From Planctomycetaceae bacterium (GTDB lineage: Bacteria > Planctomycetota > Planctomycetia > Pirellulales > Thermoguttaceae), in the NCBI GenBank assembly GCA_031287585.1, contig JAITST010000338.1, positions 1 to 8,529 on the forward strand: a stretch of 8,529 nt of DNA. Direction: 5' to 3'. The notes beneath the pieces are model-generated. The model saw nothing but the letters and a program-made list of their open reading frames with translations. It searched no databases and was not told the DNA's origin. Position numbers and translations under genes: made by a program. Below, piece after piece: positions 1-5,539 of the stretch (position 1 is the stretch's first letter; each line of letters opens with the position of its first letter).

Positions 1-216
1 ATGAATATGTATCTCGGTTATTTTGAGAAGGAAGAAAATAACGAGGGCGACAATCCGCCGGTAGGCATTGTGTTGGCGCGTGAAAAAGACGAATATGTCG
101 TTGAATACGCGATGCACAATATTTCATCCCGCCTGTTCGTGTCGAAATACCAACTGTATTTGCCCTCTAAAGATGATTTGAAACGAATCATTGAAAGAGG
201 TAATGAGAATGAATAA
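1..216 (+). CDS. C-terminal end of a DUF1016/YhcG-type PDDEXK nuclease (5' partial)
   Basis: The 71 visible codons match the C-terminal end of the DUF1016 (YhcG, PDDEXK nuclease domain-containing) family. Recognisable pieces are MNMYLGYF, the EGDNPPVGIVL block, KDEYVVEYA, and the terminal LFVSKYQLYLP motif typical of the group. Family members usually run to more than 300 residues. MNMYLGYF corresponds to the internal GQMNMYL segment of relatives, so the ATG at base 1 is almost certainly an internal Met and the gene starts outside the window. The catalytic D...ExK residues would lie just upstream and cannot be checked. DUF1016 proteins are predicted DNA nucleases found in mobile or defence-like accessory regions, and their role is poorly defined. 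The stop is TAA at 214-216. Family assignment is confident; the state of the missing part is unknown. Confidence 0.8.
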   Translation: MNMYLGYFEKEENNEGDNPPVGIVLAREKDEYVVEYAMHNISSRLFVSKYQLYLPSKDDLKRIIERGNENE

Positions 217-227
217 TGAGCGAGTTT

Positions 228-498
228 ATGAATATTTTAATAATTGGTGCTGTCGGTTATTCCGATATCTACACAATAGAAGAAGAATTGATAAAATGTC
301 CTCAAAAATAGAAAACCGGAGGCAGTACAATATCTATCAACATTCGTTACCGAAAACCTGCCGCTGACTTATCAGGCACAACAGATACGTATATCAACAA
401 AATCGGTAGAGAGTTTCAAGATAGAAATCCCACCTCTTAACTCTCTACCGTCATTCAAACGAATCTGTTCAGCATACTGTCATTTTACAGTTTCTTGA
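228..498 (+). pseudogene. Possible frameshifted small ORF downstream of the DUF1016 gene
   Basis: An ORF starts with ATG at 228, 11 bases after the DUF1016 stop, and reads MNILIIGAVGYSDIYTIEEE before a TAG at 309-311. A second open frame, offset by one base, runs from 295 to a TGA at 496-498 without its own ATG. It has protein-like composition, for example EAVQYLSTFV, ENLPLTYQAQQIRI and FKIEIPPLNSLPSF. Dropping one A from the A5 run at 304-308 joins the two into a protein of about 89 residues. This would fit a recent one-base insertion, a sequencing error or, less likely, programmed frameshifting. I do not recognise the family. One point against it is that the 12-bp inverted repeat at 404-450, a likely terminator of the opposite gene, lies inside the second frame. 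The 3' end also overlaps the convergent DUF1080 gene by 14 bases. Confidence 0.35.
404..450 (-). terminator. Hairpin downstream of the DUF1080 gene, probable terminator
   Basis: CGGTAGAGAGTT (404-415) and AACTCTCTACCG (439-450) are perfect 12-bp inverted arms around a 23-base loop. On the minus strand the hairpin starts about 35 bases after the DUF1080 stop codon and is followed by ATTTTG, a short U-rich run. A terminator or mRNA 3' stabiliser is therefore plausible, although the U tract is weak and the loop long. The GGTAGAGA core is shared with the palindrome at 1483-1516. Confidence 0.5.
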
Positions 499-1138
499 CT
501 TTGATGTTTTTGAAAGCACCGGTTGACTTCGAGTCGTGCTGTTGTAGAGCGAAGAACCCTTCTTGAGAAATATGCTTGGTTTTCTCGTTGGCTTCGCCTT
601 CGGTCGGGTACGCGGACGTTGGGTCTTCGTACTGGTATAGCACTTCGCCGTTTATCAAGACAGTTAGTTTGTTGTCTTTCGCGATAACATGGTATGTAAA
701 CCATTCGTCATCGGCGTGCGGTGCTTTGTAAATTCGCACAATATTGTAGAGTGAACCAGAACGAACCTTGTCGCTGTGAGACGAATTGACTTGCAACTCG
801 AATCCGCTCGTAGGCCATCCGCTCTTCTTGCTCGGCACTTTGACATACACGCCAGCGTTGCCGTTGTGATTGATTTTACAATCAATCTTAAACTCGAAGT
901 TTTTGTACTTTTCCTTCATGTAGAACAGATGGCAATACTCTCCGGTACCAACAATCGCACCGTCTTTGACAGCATACGAGTTATAATTCTCATTACTCTC
1001 CCAGCCGTCGAGCGTCTTACCGTCGAAGAGCGAAACCCAACCGTCTGCCTTCTCGGCATCGGTCAAACTTTGTGCGTTAACGGAATAAGATAACGCAAAG
1101 ACACAAACAGCAGCAAACAAACAAAATAGATGTTTCAT
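485..1138 (-). CDS. Secreted DUF1080 / 3-keto-disaccharide hydrolase family protein
   Basis: The product is a 217-residue protein with a signal peptide at about residues 1-22 (MKHLFCLFAAVCVFALSYSV, then NA before QS). The mature part is a single DUF1080 (PF06439) domain with a concanavalin-like fold. Family landmarks in order are GWVSLFDGKTLDGW (33-46), GNAGVYVKVP (93-102), SGFELQV (111-117), SGSLYNI (127-133), EWFTYHVI (145-152), TVLINGEVL (159-167) and GFFALQQHDS...FKNIKVKKL at the end. Characterised relatives act on 3-keto-glycosides in extracytoplasmic sugar breakdown; the exact substrate here is unknown. The start at 1138 is preferred because it places the signal peptide at the N-terminus and has AGGG (minus strand, 1149-1152) ten bases upstream. 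An in-frame ATG at 1243 would add 35 residues and overlap the promoter. No sugar oxidoreductase neighbour is visible. It has its own promoter, 5' hairpin and 3' hairpin. Confidence 0.88.
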   Translation of the reverse strand: MKHLFCLFAAVCVFALSYSVNAQSLTDAEKADGWVSLFDGKTLDGWESNENYNSYAVKDGAIVGTGEYCHLFYMKEKYKNFEFKIDCKINHNGNAGVYVKVPSKKSGWPTSGFELQVNSSHSDKVRSGSLYNIVRIYKAPHADDEWFTYHVIAKDNKLTVLINGEVLYQYEDPTSAYPTEGEANEKTKHISQEGFFALQQHDSKSTGAFKNIKVKKL

Positions 1139-1171
1139 AATAACATTTCCCTGAAAGGTGTGTGAAAAGTC

Positions 1172-1196
1172 GCGGCAAGCAAACAACGCCTGCCGC
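1172..1196 (-). other. 5' UTR hairpin in the DUF1080 transcript
   Basis: Read on the minus strand, GCGGCAGGC and GCTTGCCGC pair over 9 bp, including one G-U, around the 7-base loop GTTGTTT. On the plus strand the same position is an A-C mismatch (1178/1190), so the structure is best as minus-strand RNA. It lies between the predicted transcription start (about 1208) and the ribosome-binding site (1149-1152), leaving the latter free. It may stabilise the mRNA or have a regulatory role; no function is established. Confidence 0.5.
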
Positions 1197-1214
1197 ATTA
1201 AATTTGAAGAAGTG

Positions 1215-1243
1215 ATTCTATCACAAGAGAAAACAGAAAACAA
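1215..1243 (-). promoter_or_regulatory. Sigma-70-type promoter for the DUF1080 gene
   Basis: On the minus strand TTGTTT (1238-1243) and TAGAAT (1215-1220) are separated by exactly 17 bases. TG stands one base before the -10, giving an extended -10 (TGATAGAAT). Predicted transcription starts near 1208, leaving a leader of about 70 bases that contains the hairpin at 1172-1196. Confidence 0.55.
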
Positions 1244-1388
1244 GGGGTATGTAAATCCAGAACTGTGAACACGGGTGTCCGCTTACACGTAAACTGTAAA
1301 AGGTGATATTTTGTTACACCGAATACGATTAAAATTGTTTGTGGATTATTAAAAATACCGGCTGGCGTTTGTCGTCAAGAAACAACGC

Positions 1389-1411
1389 GAATCCCTACCC
1401 CGTAAGGGGTA
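1389..1411. repeat. Dispersed palindromic repeat, copy 1
   Basis: GAATCC is followed by the perfect hairpin TACCCC-GTAA-GGGGTA (1396-1411). A near-identical unit lies at 8296-8317, with 19 of 22 positions the same. Both copies are intergenic. This suggests a genome-wide short palindromic (REP-like) element, although only two copies can be seen here. Confidence 0.55.
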
Positions 1412-1417
1412 AAGATG

Positions 1418-1443
1418 TAGAAACGTTGCATACAACGTCTCTA
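1418..1443. repeat. GTAGARACGTTG-type palindrome
   Basis: TAGAAACGTTG (1418-1428) and CAACGTCTCTA (1433-1443) form 11-bp arms around CATA. There is one mismatch (A1422/C1439) that becomes a U-G pair in minus-strand RNA. The element shares the TAGARACGTT core with the porin terminator palindrome 40 bases away and resembles short palindromes found dispersed in several bacterial phyla. It may act as a second, back-up stop for porin transcription, or simply be a repeat copy. Confidence 0.5.
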
Positions 1444-1475
1444 TCAATTTTCAACCATAGCAAGTATATCCACAT

Positions 1476-1516
1476 AAAAAAAGAGGTAGAGACGTTACAT
1501 GTAACATCTCTACCTC
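1476..1516 (-). terminator. Intrinsic terminator of the porin gene
   Basis: GAGGTAGAGACGTTACA (1483-1499) and TGTAACATCTCTACCTC (1500-1516) form a 34-base palindrome with a single mismatch (C1493/A1506), which is a G-U pair in minus-strand RNA. Seven A residues at 1476-1482 become a U7 tract directly after the stem when read on the minus strand. That is a textbook rho-independent terminator, 65 to 105 bases after the porin stop codon. The stem belongs to the same repeat family as the palindromes at 404-450 and 1418-1443. Confidence 0.8.
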
Positions 1517-1580
1517 GCGCTGATTATTGTCAGTTGCCTCTCACCTCAACCGACAATTCATACATACATCATTCAATCCA

Positions 1581-2819
1581 CTAGAAGTGAACTACGCCCG
1601 ATACGCCAAACGACCACTGGGTATCTTTTCTACCGCCATCAATCGTGTCAAACAACGCAACATTTTGAGCCGAATCATAACGGGCTTCACCTTTGAGTGT
1701 GAAGAACTGAGTCGGTTTCCAGTTTGCACCAAGCGTTAGAGCGAAAAGGTCATGATCACCACCCAACGGACGTGCAGTAGCAGTAGCAGAACCATAACCA
1801 CCGTACAAGTGCATCCATTCCGCCCGTGCTCCAACCGACAATTTTTTGGTTAGTGAGTAGAACAACTCATTATTGATTCCATACTCGCCTAGGTTGGTAG
1901 CCCCTACGGAATCATTACGCACTGTCCATTCAAACACGTAGTTCAACTTTTGGGTCAGTTTGAGGTCAGCAACGATTGACTGGATGAAGTAATCGTGATT
2001 TTGAGCAACGCCATTGTCAATGCGTCCAATGATTGTACCATACGACAGCGACAATCTATCCGAAACTGTCAAAATTGCACCCGCGACGGCAGCACTGTCT
2101 TCTTCCATATTGTAGAAGAACTTATCGCCCTGTCCCCACGCACCGTAAACCGTCAACTTTTTGTTGACTTCATACGTTCCAACAATACCACTCAACGTCC
2201 CGGGACCAGACTGCAACCAAGCGTATGATAGCGAATAGAAGAATCGGTCGGGTGACGCAATCGTTTCATAACCAAGCGGGCTGAGTACTTTTCCAACTTT
2301 GATGCTCAACTTGTTAATACCAAGTTCGGCATACGCCTGCGGCAAAGCGGTGTAGTAATCACCCTCGTTCCAACTTGTATGAGTGGCAGCAGGGTCAATT
2401 TCAAGACCTTGCGACTGCAACAGTCTTGCGTCTGTTCCGAACACAGCGTCAATGCGTCCGCCAATGTCGAGTCCTTTTCCACTAACCTTCTTCGCCGCGT
2501 AAAGCCACCCTTGGTTTACTTGAAAGTCACTCTGACGAACGTTACCGAGCAAGTTTGTGTTACCAGACCTACCACGAAGTACACCTTGGTTATTATAGGC
2601 ATTCGATTGCCCGTACTCATTTCCGTAGATACCGGCATCAAGCCATCCGCCGAATTCAAACAGCGATTTCTTTGGTTTGCACGCAATATCGCACGGACCG
2701 CAAACCGGTTCACAAGGATCACAAGCACTGCAATCCGAAAATACGCCGGCTTCAACTGCCAGCGGAGACAACAATACCGCCACACCGGCGGCGACAATCT
2801 TCCATAAAGTCATTTTCAT
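1581..2819 (-). CDS. BBP2/OmpL-like outer-membrane beta-barrel porin
   Basis: The product is 412 residues. Residues 1-24 are a signal peptide (KIVAAGVAVLLSPLAVEA, cleavage before GVF). Next comes a short Cys-rich segment, CSACDPCEPVCGPCDIAC (30-47), with six cysteines in the pattern CxxCxxCxxxCxxCxxxC. From FEFGGWLDAGIYGNEYG onward the protein is a run of alternating, aromatic-rich beta-strands ending in SFGVSGVVHF, with the C-terminal Phe typical of barrel proteins inserted by the BAM machinery. It matches the putative beta-barrel porin-2 (BBP2, PF07642) family common in Planctomycetota, which are thought to be diffusion channels; the substrate is unknown. The start at 2819 is supported by AGGG (2831-2834, minus strand) 11 bases upstream; the second Met at 2813 is less well spaced. 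It is monocistronic, with a predicted promoter at 2886-2914 and a strong terminator at 1476-1516. Confidence 0.87.
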   Translation of the reverse strand: MKMTLWKIVAAGVAVLLSPLAVEAGVFSDCSACDPCEPVCGPCDIACKPKKSLFEFGGWLDAGIYGNEYGQSNAYNNQGVLRGRSGNTNLLGNVRQSDFQVNQGWLYAAKKVSGKGLDIGGRIDAVFGTDARLLQSQGLEIDPAATHTSWNEGDYYTALPQAYAELGINKLSIKVGKVLSPLGYETIASPDRFFYSLSYAWLQSGPGTLSGIVGTYEVNKKLTVYGAWGQGDKFFYNMEEDSAAVAGAILTVSDRLSLSYGTIIGRIDNGVAQNHDYFIQSIVADLKLTQKLNYVFEWTVRNDSVGATNLGEYGINNELFYSLTKKLSVGARAEWMHLYGGYGSATATARPLGGDHDLFALTLGANWKPTQFFTLKGEARYDSAQNVALFDTIDGGRKDTQWSFGVSGVVHF

Positions 2820-2885
2820 GGCGGTTCGTTCCCTATTCTTTTGTTAGGTGATAAACTCATAGGACTGGATTTCAAACTCCTCACT

Positions 2886-2914
2886 AACATAATGAAGAAA
2901 ATCCACCCTCACAA
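2886..2914 (-). promoter_or_regulatory. Candidate promoter for the porin gene
   Basis: On the minus strand TTGTGA (2909-2914) and TATGTT (2886-2891) are 17 bases apart. This would start transcription near 2879 and give a leader of about 60 bases. The match to consensus is moderate and the region is A/T-rich, so chance is possible. Confidence 0.4.
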
Positions 2915-3213
2915 CTGCTTTTTCGGAAGTCCGGCAATCACTTTGCATTTTTTTGACAGAATCAAAAGAAAATTCGCCTGTACAGAAAAGTTTCAGTGAT
3001 AAAACCGTAAAATTTTGACAAAGATTTAACGATTGAGCAAGATGTATGTGGTTTAAATATGGTATCAGACATAATGTAATCAACATTTTGCCGCAATATA
3101 ATGGTTGTAAAGCCGCAAAACCCAAGTTTTGACCACTCTACACTCGGTTAAATTAAAACCGATGGCAAATTAACGGGTGTGACGCACTGCCGCTACCACC
3201 CACATAAATTTTC

Positions 3214-3222
3214 TGTTACAAT
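3214..3222 (+). promoter_or_regulatory. Extended -10 element, likely aspS promoter
   Basis: TGTTACAAT is an extended -10 (TG-N-TACAAT). The -35 region (3194-3199, TACCAC) is poor, which extended -10 promoters tolerate. Transcription would start near 3229, leaving a leader of about 53 bases. The palindrome GTTGAC-N7-GTCAAC at 3232-3250 lies at the start of that leader. Confidence 0.45.
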
Positions 3223-3231
3223 ACACTGCCC

Positions 3232-3250
3232 GTTGACACATCGCGTCAAC
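3232..3250. promoter_or_regulatory. Short inverted repeat in the aspS leader
   Basis: GTTGAC (3232-3237) and GTCAAC (3245-3250) are perfect 6-bp arms spaced by 7 bases. They lie just after the predicted aspS transcription start. The geometry fits either a dimeric repressor site or a weak hairpin; no regulator is identified. Confidence 0.3.
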
Positions 3251-3281
3251 AAATTTTATCACTTTTTTACCATTAAATCAA

Positions 3282-5051
3282 ATGTTACGTACATCAACTT
3301 GTGGACAACTTCGCCGGAATGATTCAGGGAATACTGTTACTTTGGCGGGTTGGGTTGACTCTTTGCGAGACCATAGCGGAGTTTTGTTTATCAATTTGCG
3401 TGACCGTTACGGCATTACGCAAATCACCATCACCAGCGACATCGGCGACGAACTGTTTCAACTCGTCCGTTCGCTGCACAACGAGGACGTTATCCAAGTC
3501 GTCGGCGTTGTCCAGCAACGTCCCGAAGGAATTGTCAACACGAAAATCGCTACTGGCGAAATCGAAGTTAAGGCGGCTCATGTTACGGTTTTAAGCCGTT
3601 CAGCGGTTGTTCCGTTTTTGCCTGCTTCACCTGAAACGCCGTCAGAGGAAACGCGGCTCAAGTACCGTTTTCTCGATTTACGCCGTCCTGCGATGCAGCG
3701 TACTCTCGAACTCCGTTCACGGATGACAAAAGTTATGCGTGACTATTTTCACGAAAACAACTTCAACGAAATCGAAACTCCGATGCTCGGCAAAAGTACG
3801 CCGGAAGGCGCGAGAGATTACCTTGTACCGAGCCGTGTTAATCCGGGGACTTTTTATGCGTTGCCGCAGTCGCCGCAGTTGTACAAGCAAATTTTGATGA
3901 TTGCCGGTTACGACCGTTATATTCAGGTTGCCCGCTGTTTTCGTGACGAAGATTTACGTGCCGACCGGCAGCCGGAGTTCACGCAACTCGACCTCGAAAT
4001 GTCGTTTGTCGAAATGGAAGACATAATTGAAATTATGTCTGGACTGGTGAAGCGGCTGATGAATGACGTGCTTGGTCGCGATTTGAAGTTGCCGATTCCA
4101 CGAATGGAATACGCGGAGGCGATGGAACGTTTCGGTCACGACGCGCCGGATTTACGTTTCGCGATGGAACTGGTTGACTTGACGGAACTAGCGAAGACGG
4201 TGGAGTTTCGCGTGTTTCGCGGTGTCGCGGACAGCGGCGGACGTGTTCGCGCTATCAACGCGAAGGCGGCAGCGGAAAAGTATTCGCGAAAAGACATCGA
4301 CACGTTGAATCAATGGGTCATTGACAACTTCGGTGCGAAAGGTGTTGCGTGGTTGAAAGTTGACGGTGACGGTAATTTAACGGGACCTATTGCGAAAAAT
4401 TTCAAACCGGAAGAGTTGGCAGCGATAAAGTCAAAACTTGTTGCCGAACCGAACGACTTCCTGTTGTTTTCGGCGGACACGTTTGAAACAACGTCGCGGG
4501 TACTCAACGGATTACGCCGTCGGCTTGCGGCGGAACTTAAACTAATCGACCCGAACGAGATGAACTTTTGTTGGATTGTTCACTTCCCAATGTTTGACTG
4601 GGACGACGAAGAGAAACGTTATGTCGCGATGCACCATCCGTTCACCGCGCCGCTCAACGAGCACTTACATTATTTAGACAGCGAACCGCGTCAAATCAAA
4701 GCACAAGCGTATGACCTCGTGTTAAACGGTTTTGAAGTCGGCGGCGGAACGATACGAATACATGACGGCGCGGTACAGGAAAAGGTGTTCAACTTGTTGG
4801 GTATGACACCGGAAACGTGCCGACAGATGTTCGGTTTTTTGCTGGACGCTTTATCGTTCGGTGCGCCGCCGCACGGAGGAATAGCGTTGGGACTTGATCG
4901 GCTTGTAATGTTGTTTGCCGGATGCGATAATATAAGGGATTGTATAGCGTTCCCCAAAACGATGAAGGCAAGCGACCTGATGACAGGTGCGCCGGATGTC
5001 GTAGCGGCAAAACAGTTAGATGAATTGCATATTGCAACGAAGAAAACGTAG
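3282..5051 (+). CDS. aspS: Aspartate--tRNA ligase, probably non-discriminating
   Basis: The 589-residue product is a full-length bacterial-type class IIb aspartyl-tRNA synthetase. It activates Asp with ATP and charges tRNA in the cytoplasm. The N-terminal OB-fold anticodon-binding domain (about 1-105) contains CGQL, TLAGWV and FINLRDRYGITQI. The catalytic domain follows, with KSTPEGARDYLVPSR (171-185), ALPQSPQLYKQ (193-203) and motif 2 FRDEDLRADRQPEFTQLD (220-237). The bacterial GAD insertion occupies about 290-420. The core then resumes with FPMFDWDDEEKRYVAMHHPF (435-454), GFEVGGGTIRIHD (483-495) and motif 3 GLDRLVMLF (537-545, Arg540). His31 and Gly83 (in RPEG) match the residues that mark non-discriminating enzymes able to load tRNA-Asn as well, which would require GatCAB elsewhere in the genome. 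No Shine-Dalgarno sequence precedes the ATG, but the N-terminus aligns with the family start. Confidence 0.97.
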   Translation: MLRTSTCGQLRRNDSGNTVTLAGWVDSLRDHSGVLFINLRDRYGITQITITSDIGDELFQLVRSLHNEDVIQVVGVVQQRPEGIVNTKIATGEIEVKAAHVTVLSRSAVVPFLPASPETPSEETRLKYRFLDLRRPAMQRTLELRSRMTKVMRDYFHENNFNEIETPMLGKSTPEGARDYLVPSRVNPGTFYALPQSPQLYKQILMIAGYDRYIQVARCFRDEDLRADRQPEFTQLDLEMSFVEMEDIIEIMSGLVKRLMNDVLGRDLKLPIPRMEYAEAMERFGHDAPDLRFAMELVDLTELAKTVEFRVFRGVADSGGRVRAINAKAAAEKYSRKDIDTLNQWVIDNFGAKGVAWLKVDGDGNLTGPIAKNFKPEELAAIKSKLVAEPNDFLLFSADTFETTSRVLNGLRRRLAAELKLIDPNEMNFCWIVHFPMFDWDDEEKRYVAMHHPFTAPLNEHLHYLDSEPRQIKAQAYDLVLNGFEVGGGTIRIHDGAVQEKVFNLLGMTPETCRQMFGFLLDALSFGAPPHGGIALGLDRLVMLFAGCDNIRDCIAFPKTMKASDLMTGAPDVVAAKQLDELHIATKKT

Positions 5052-5164
5052 ATAGAATAACAGCCAAACCGCGGCTGGGGATAACGCCCGTTCCGTCGGC
5101 TAAAATCGGCGGTAATGTAATGTATGTTGTTTTAGTTTTTCACTTTTTACGAAAGGAACCAATC
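5052..5164. other. aspS to ACT-like gene spacer
   Basis: The 113-base gap starts with a small GC-rich hairpin, CAGCC (5061-5065) pairing with GGCTG (5073-5077). It has no U tract, so it is not a clear terminator. I see no good promoter, so read-through from aspS into the next gene is possible. AAAGGA at 5152-5157 is the ribosome-binding site of the downstream gene. Confidence 0.4.
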
Positions 5165-5422
5165 ATGAAAAATCGAATGATTATTGGTGTCAAGGTAGCG
5201 GAGTTTGCGAAGTCATCCAATCAGGTACAGGAAATTTTCAAGGACAACGGTTGTTCGATTCGGACACGAATCGGTCTTCACGATGTCAATGAAGGTGTTT
5301 GTGACCCGAAAGGAATAATCCTTATTGAGTTCATCGGTGATGCCGTAGAACAAAAGGAATTTGTGGCAGCCCTAACGGCAGTTAAGGGCGTGATTGTAAA
5401 AACGATGACGTTTGACGAATAA
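5165..5422 (+). CDS. Small ACT-like / TM1266-like ferredoxin-fold protein
   Basis: The product is an 85-residue cytoplasmic protein beginning MKNRMIIGVKV. The start at 5165 is chosen because AAAGGA (5152-5157) sits 7 bases upstream; the in-frame ATG at 5120 adds 15 unlikely residues. The predicted order is beta (MIIGVKV), alpha (SSNQVQEIFKDNG), beta (IRTRIGLHDV), beta (GIILIEFIG), alpha (EQKEFVAALTAVKG) and beta (VIVKTMTF). This is the beta-alpha-beta-beta-alpha-beta layout of ACT and NikR-C domains. The NGCSIRTRIGLHDV...GIILIEF pattern resembles small stand-alone proteins related to TM1266, annotated as iron-only hydrogenase system regulators. No hydrogenase gene or DNA-binding domain is visible, so a hydrogenase role is not supported here. 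Such domains usually form dimers that bind a small ligand or metal. Two cysteines (Cys30 and Cys46) are present. The family call is moderate and the function unknown. Confidence 0.75.
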   Translation: MKNRMIIGVKVAEFAKSSNQVQEIFKDNGCSIRTRIGLHDVNEGVCDPKGIILIEFIGDAVEQKEFVAALTAVKGVIVKTMTFDE

Positions 5423-5430
5423 AACGTACT

Positions 5431-5456
5431 AGGTCAGTTATTAGAAAAACCGACCT
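5431..5456. terminator. Hairpin after the ACT-like gene, possible terminator
   Basis: AGGTCAGTT (5431-5439) and AACCGACCT (5448-5456) pair over 9 positions with one A-C mismatch, around an 8-base A-rich loop. It lies 8 bases after the stop codon of the ACT-like gene. There is no U run after it on the plus strand, so termination is only a suggestion from position. Confidence 0.35.
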
Positions 5457-5457
5457 G

Positions 5458-5506
5458 ACTTCACTTAATGAAAAACGACATCTATTCGATTCGCGTTAAG
5501 TGAAGT
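5458..5506. repeat. 11-bp perfect inverted repeat
   Basis: ACTTCACTTAA (5458-5468) and TTAAGTGAAGT (5496-5506) are perfect arms around 27 bases. The repeat lies between two plus-strand genes, directly after the hairpin at 5431-5456 and 33 bases before the next start codon. It could be an operator for the exported-protein gene, a 3' structure, or the ends of a very small element. Nothing inside the loop is recognisable. Confidence 0.5.
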
Positions 5507-5539
5507 AATCCAACTTTAACGACCCACCAAATAAGACCA

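Larger units (their letters stand above)
1139..1580. other. Intergenic region between the DUF1080 and porin genes
   Basis: This stretch of 442 bases carries no convincing gene. From the DUF1080 side it holds the ribosome-binding site, the 5' UTR hairpin and the promoter (1215-1243). A plain A/T-rich stretch with nothing recognisable follows (about 1245-1385). A tight group of three palindromes (1396-1411, 1418-1443, 1483-1516) comes next, then about 64 bases leading to the porin stop codon. Plus-strand reading frames here run through the palindromes and look accidental. Confidence 0.7.
2820..3281. other. Divergent intergenic region between porin and aspS
   Basis: The 462 bases carry the porin leader and candidate promoter (2886-2914) and the aspS promoter (3214-3222). 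In between is an A/T-rich stretch with one small hairpin, TCGGTT (3144-3149) pairing with AACCGA (3157-3162). A 93-codon minus-strand frame at 2844-3125 covers the porin promoter, has no recognisable similarity and is not considered a gene. Confidence 0.65.

Noticed and set aside
209..367. 52-codon plus-strand ORF starting inside the end of the DUF1016 gene, with AGAGG at 196-200
   Set aside because: The spacing of AGAGG to the ATG is good, but the product is rich in Arg, Tyr, Asn and Cys with no family resemblance. The two alternative frames in this stretch look more protein-like.
485..1243. Longer DUF1080 reading frame starting at 1243
   Set aside because: It would bury the signal peptide at residue 36 and start inside the predicted -35 element. 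The start at 1138 has a ribosome-binding site.
1389..1516. CRISPR-like array from the cluster of repeats
   Set aside because: The palindromes differ from each other, are not regularly spaced by unique spacers, and no cas gene is present.
1339..1584. 81-codon plus-strand ORF
   Set aside because: It translates the palindromic repeats (VETLH-TTSL twice) and runs into the porin 3' end; no start signals are seen.
2379..2807. 142-codon plus-strand frame opposite the porin
   Set aside because: It lies wholly within the well-supported porin gene on the other strand and has a composition typical of an antisense shadow.
2844..3125. 93-codon minus-strand ORF upstream of the porin
   Set aside because: It covers the predicted porin promoter and leader, with no recognisable motif and poor coding character.
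3233..3261. TTGACA at 3233 as the aspS -35 element
   Set aside because: No acceptable -10 hexamer lies at 16-18 bases. The extended -10 at 3214 is a better explanation, and TTGACA here is half of a palindrome.
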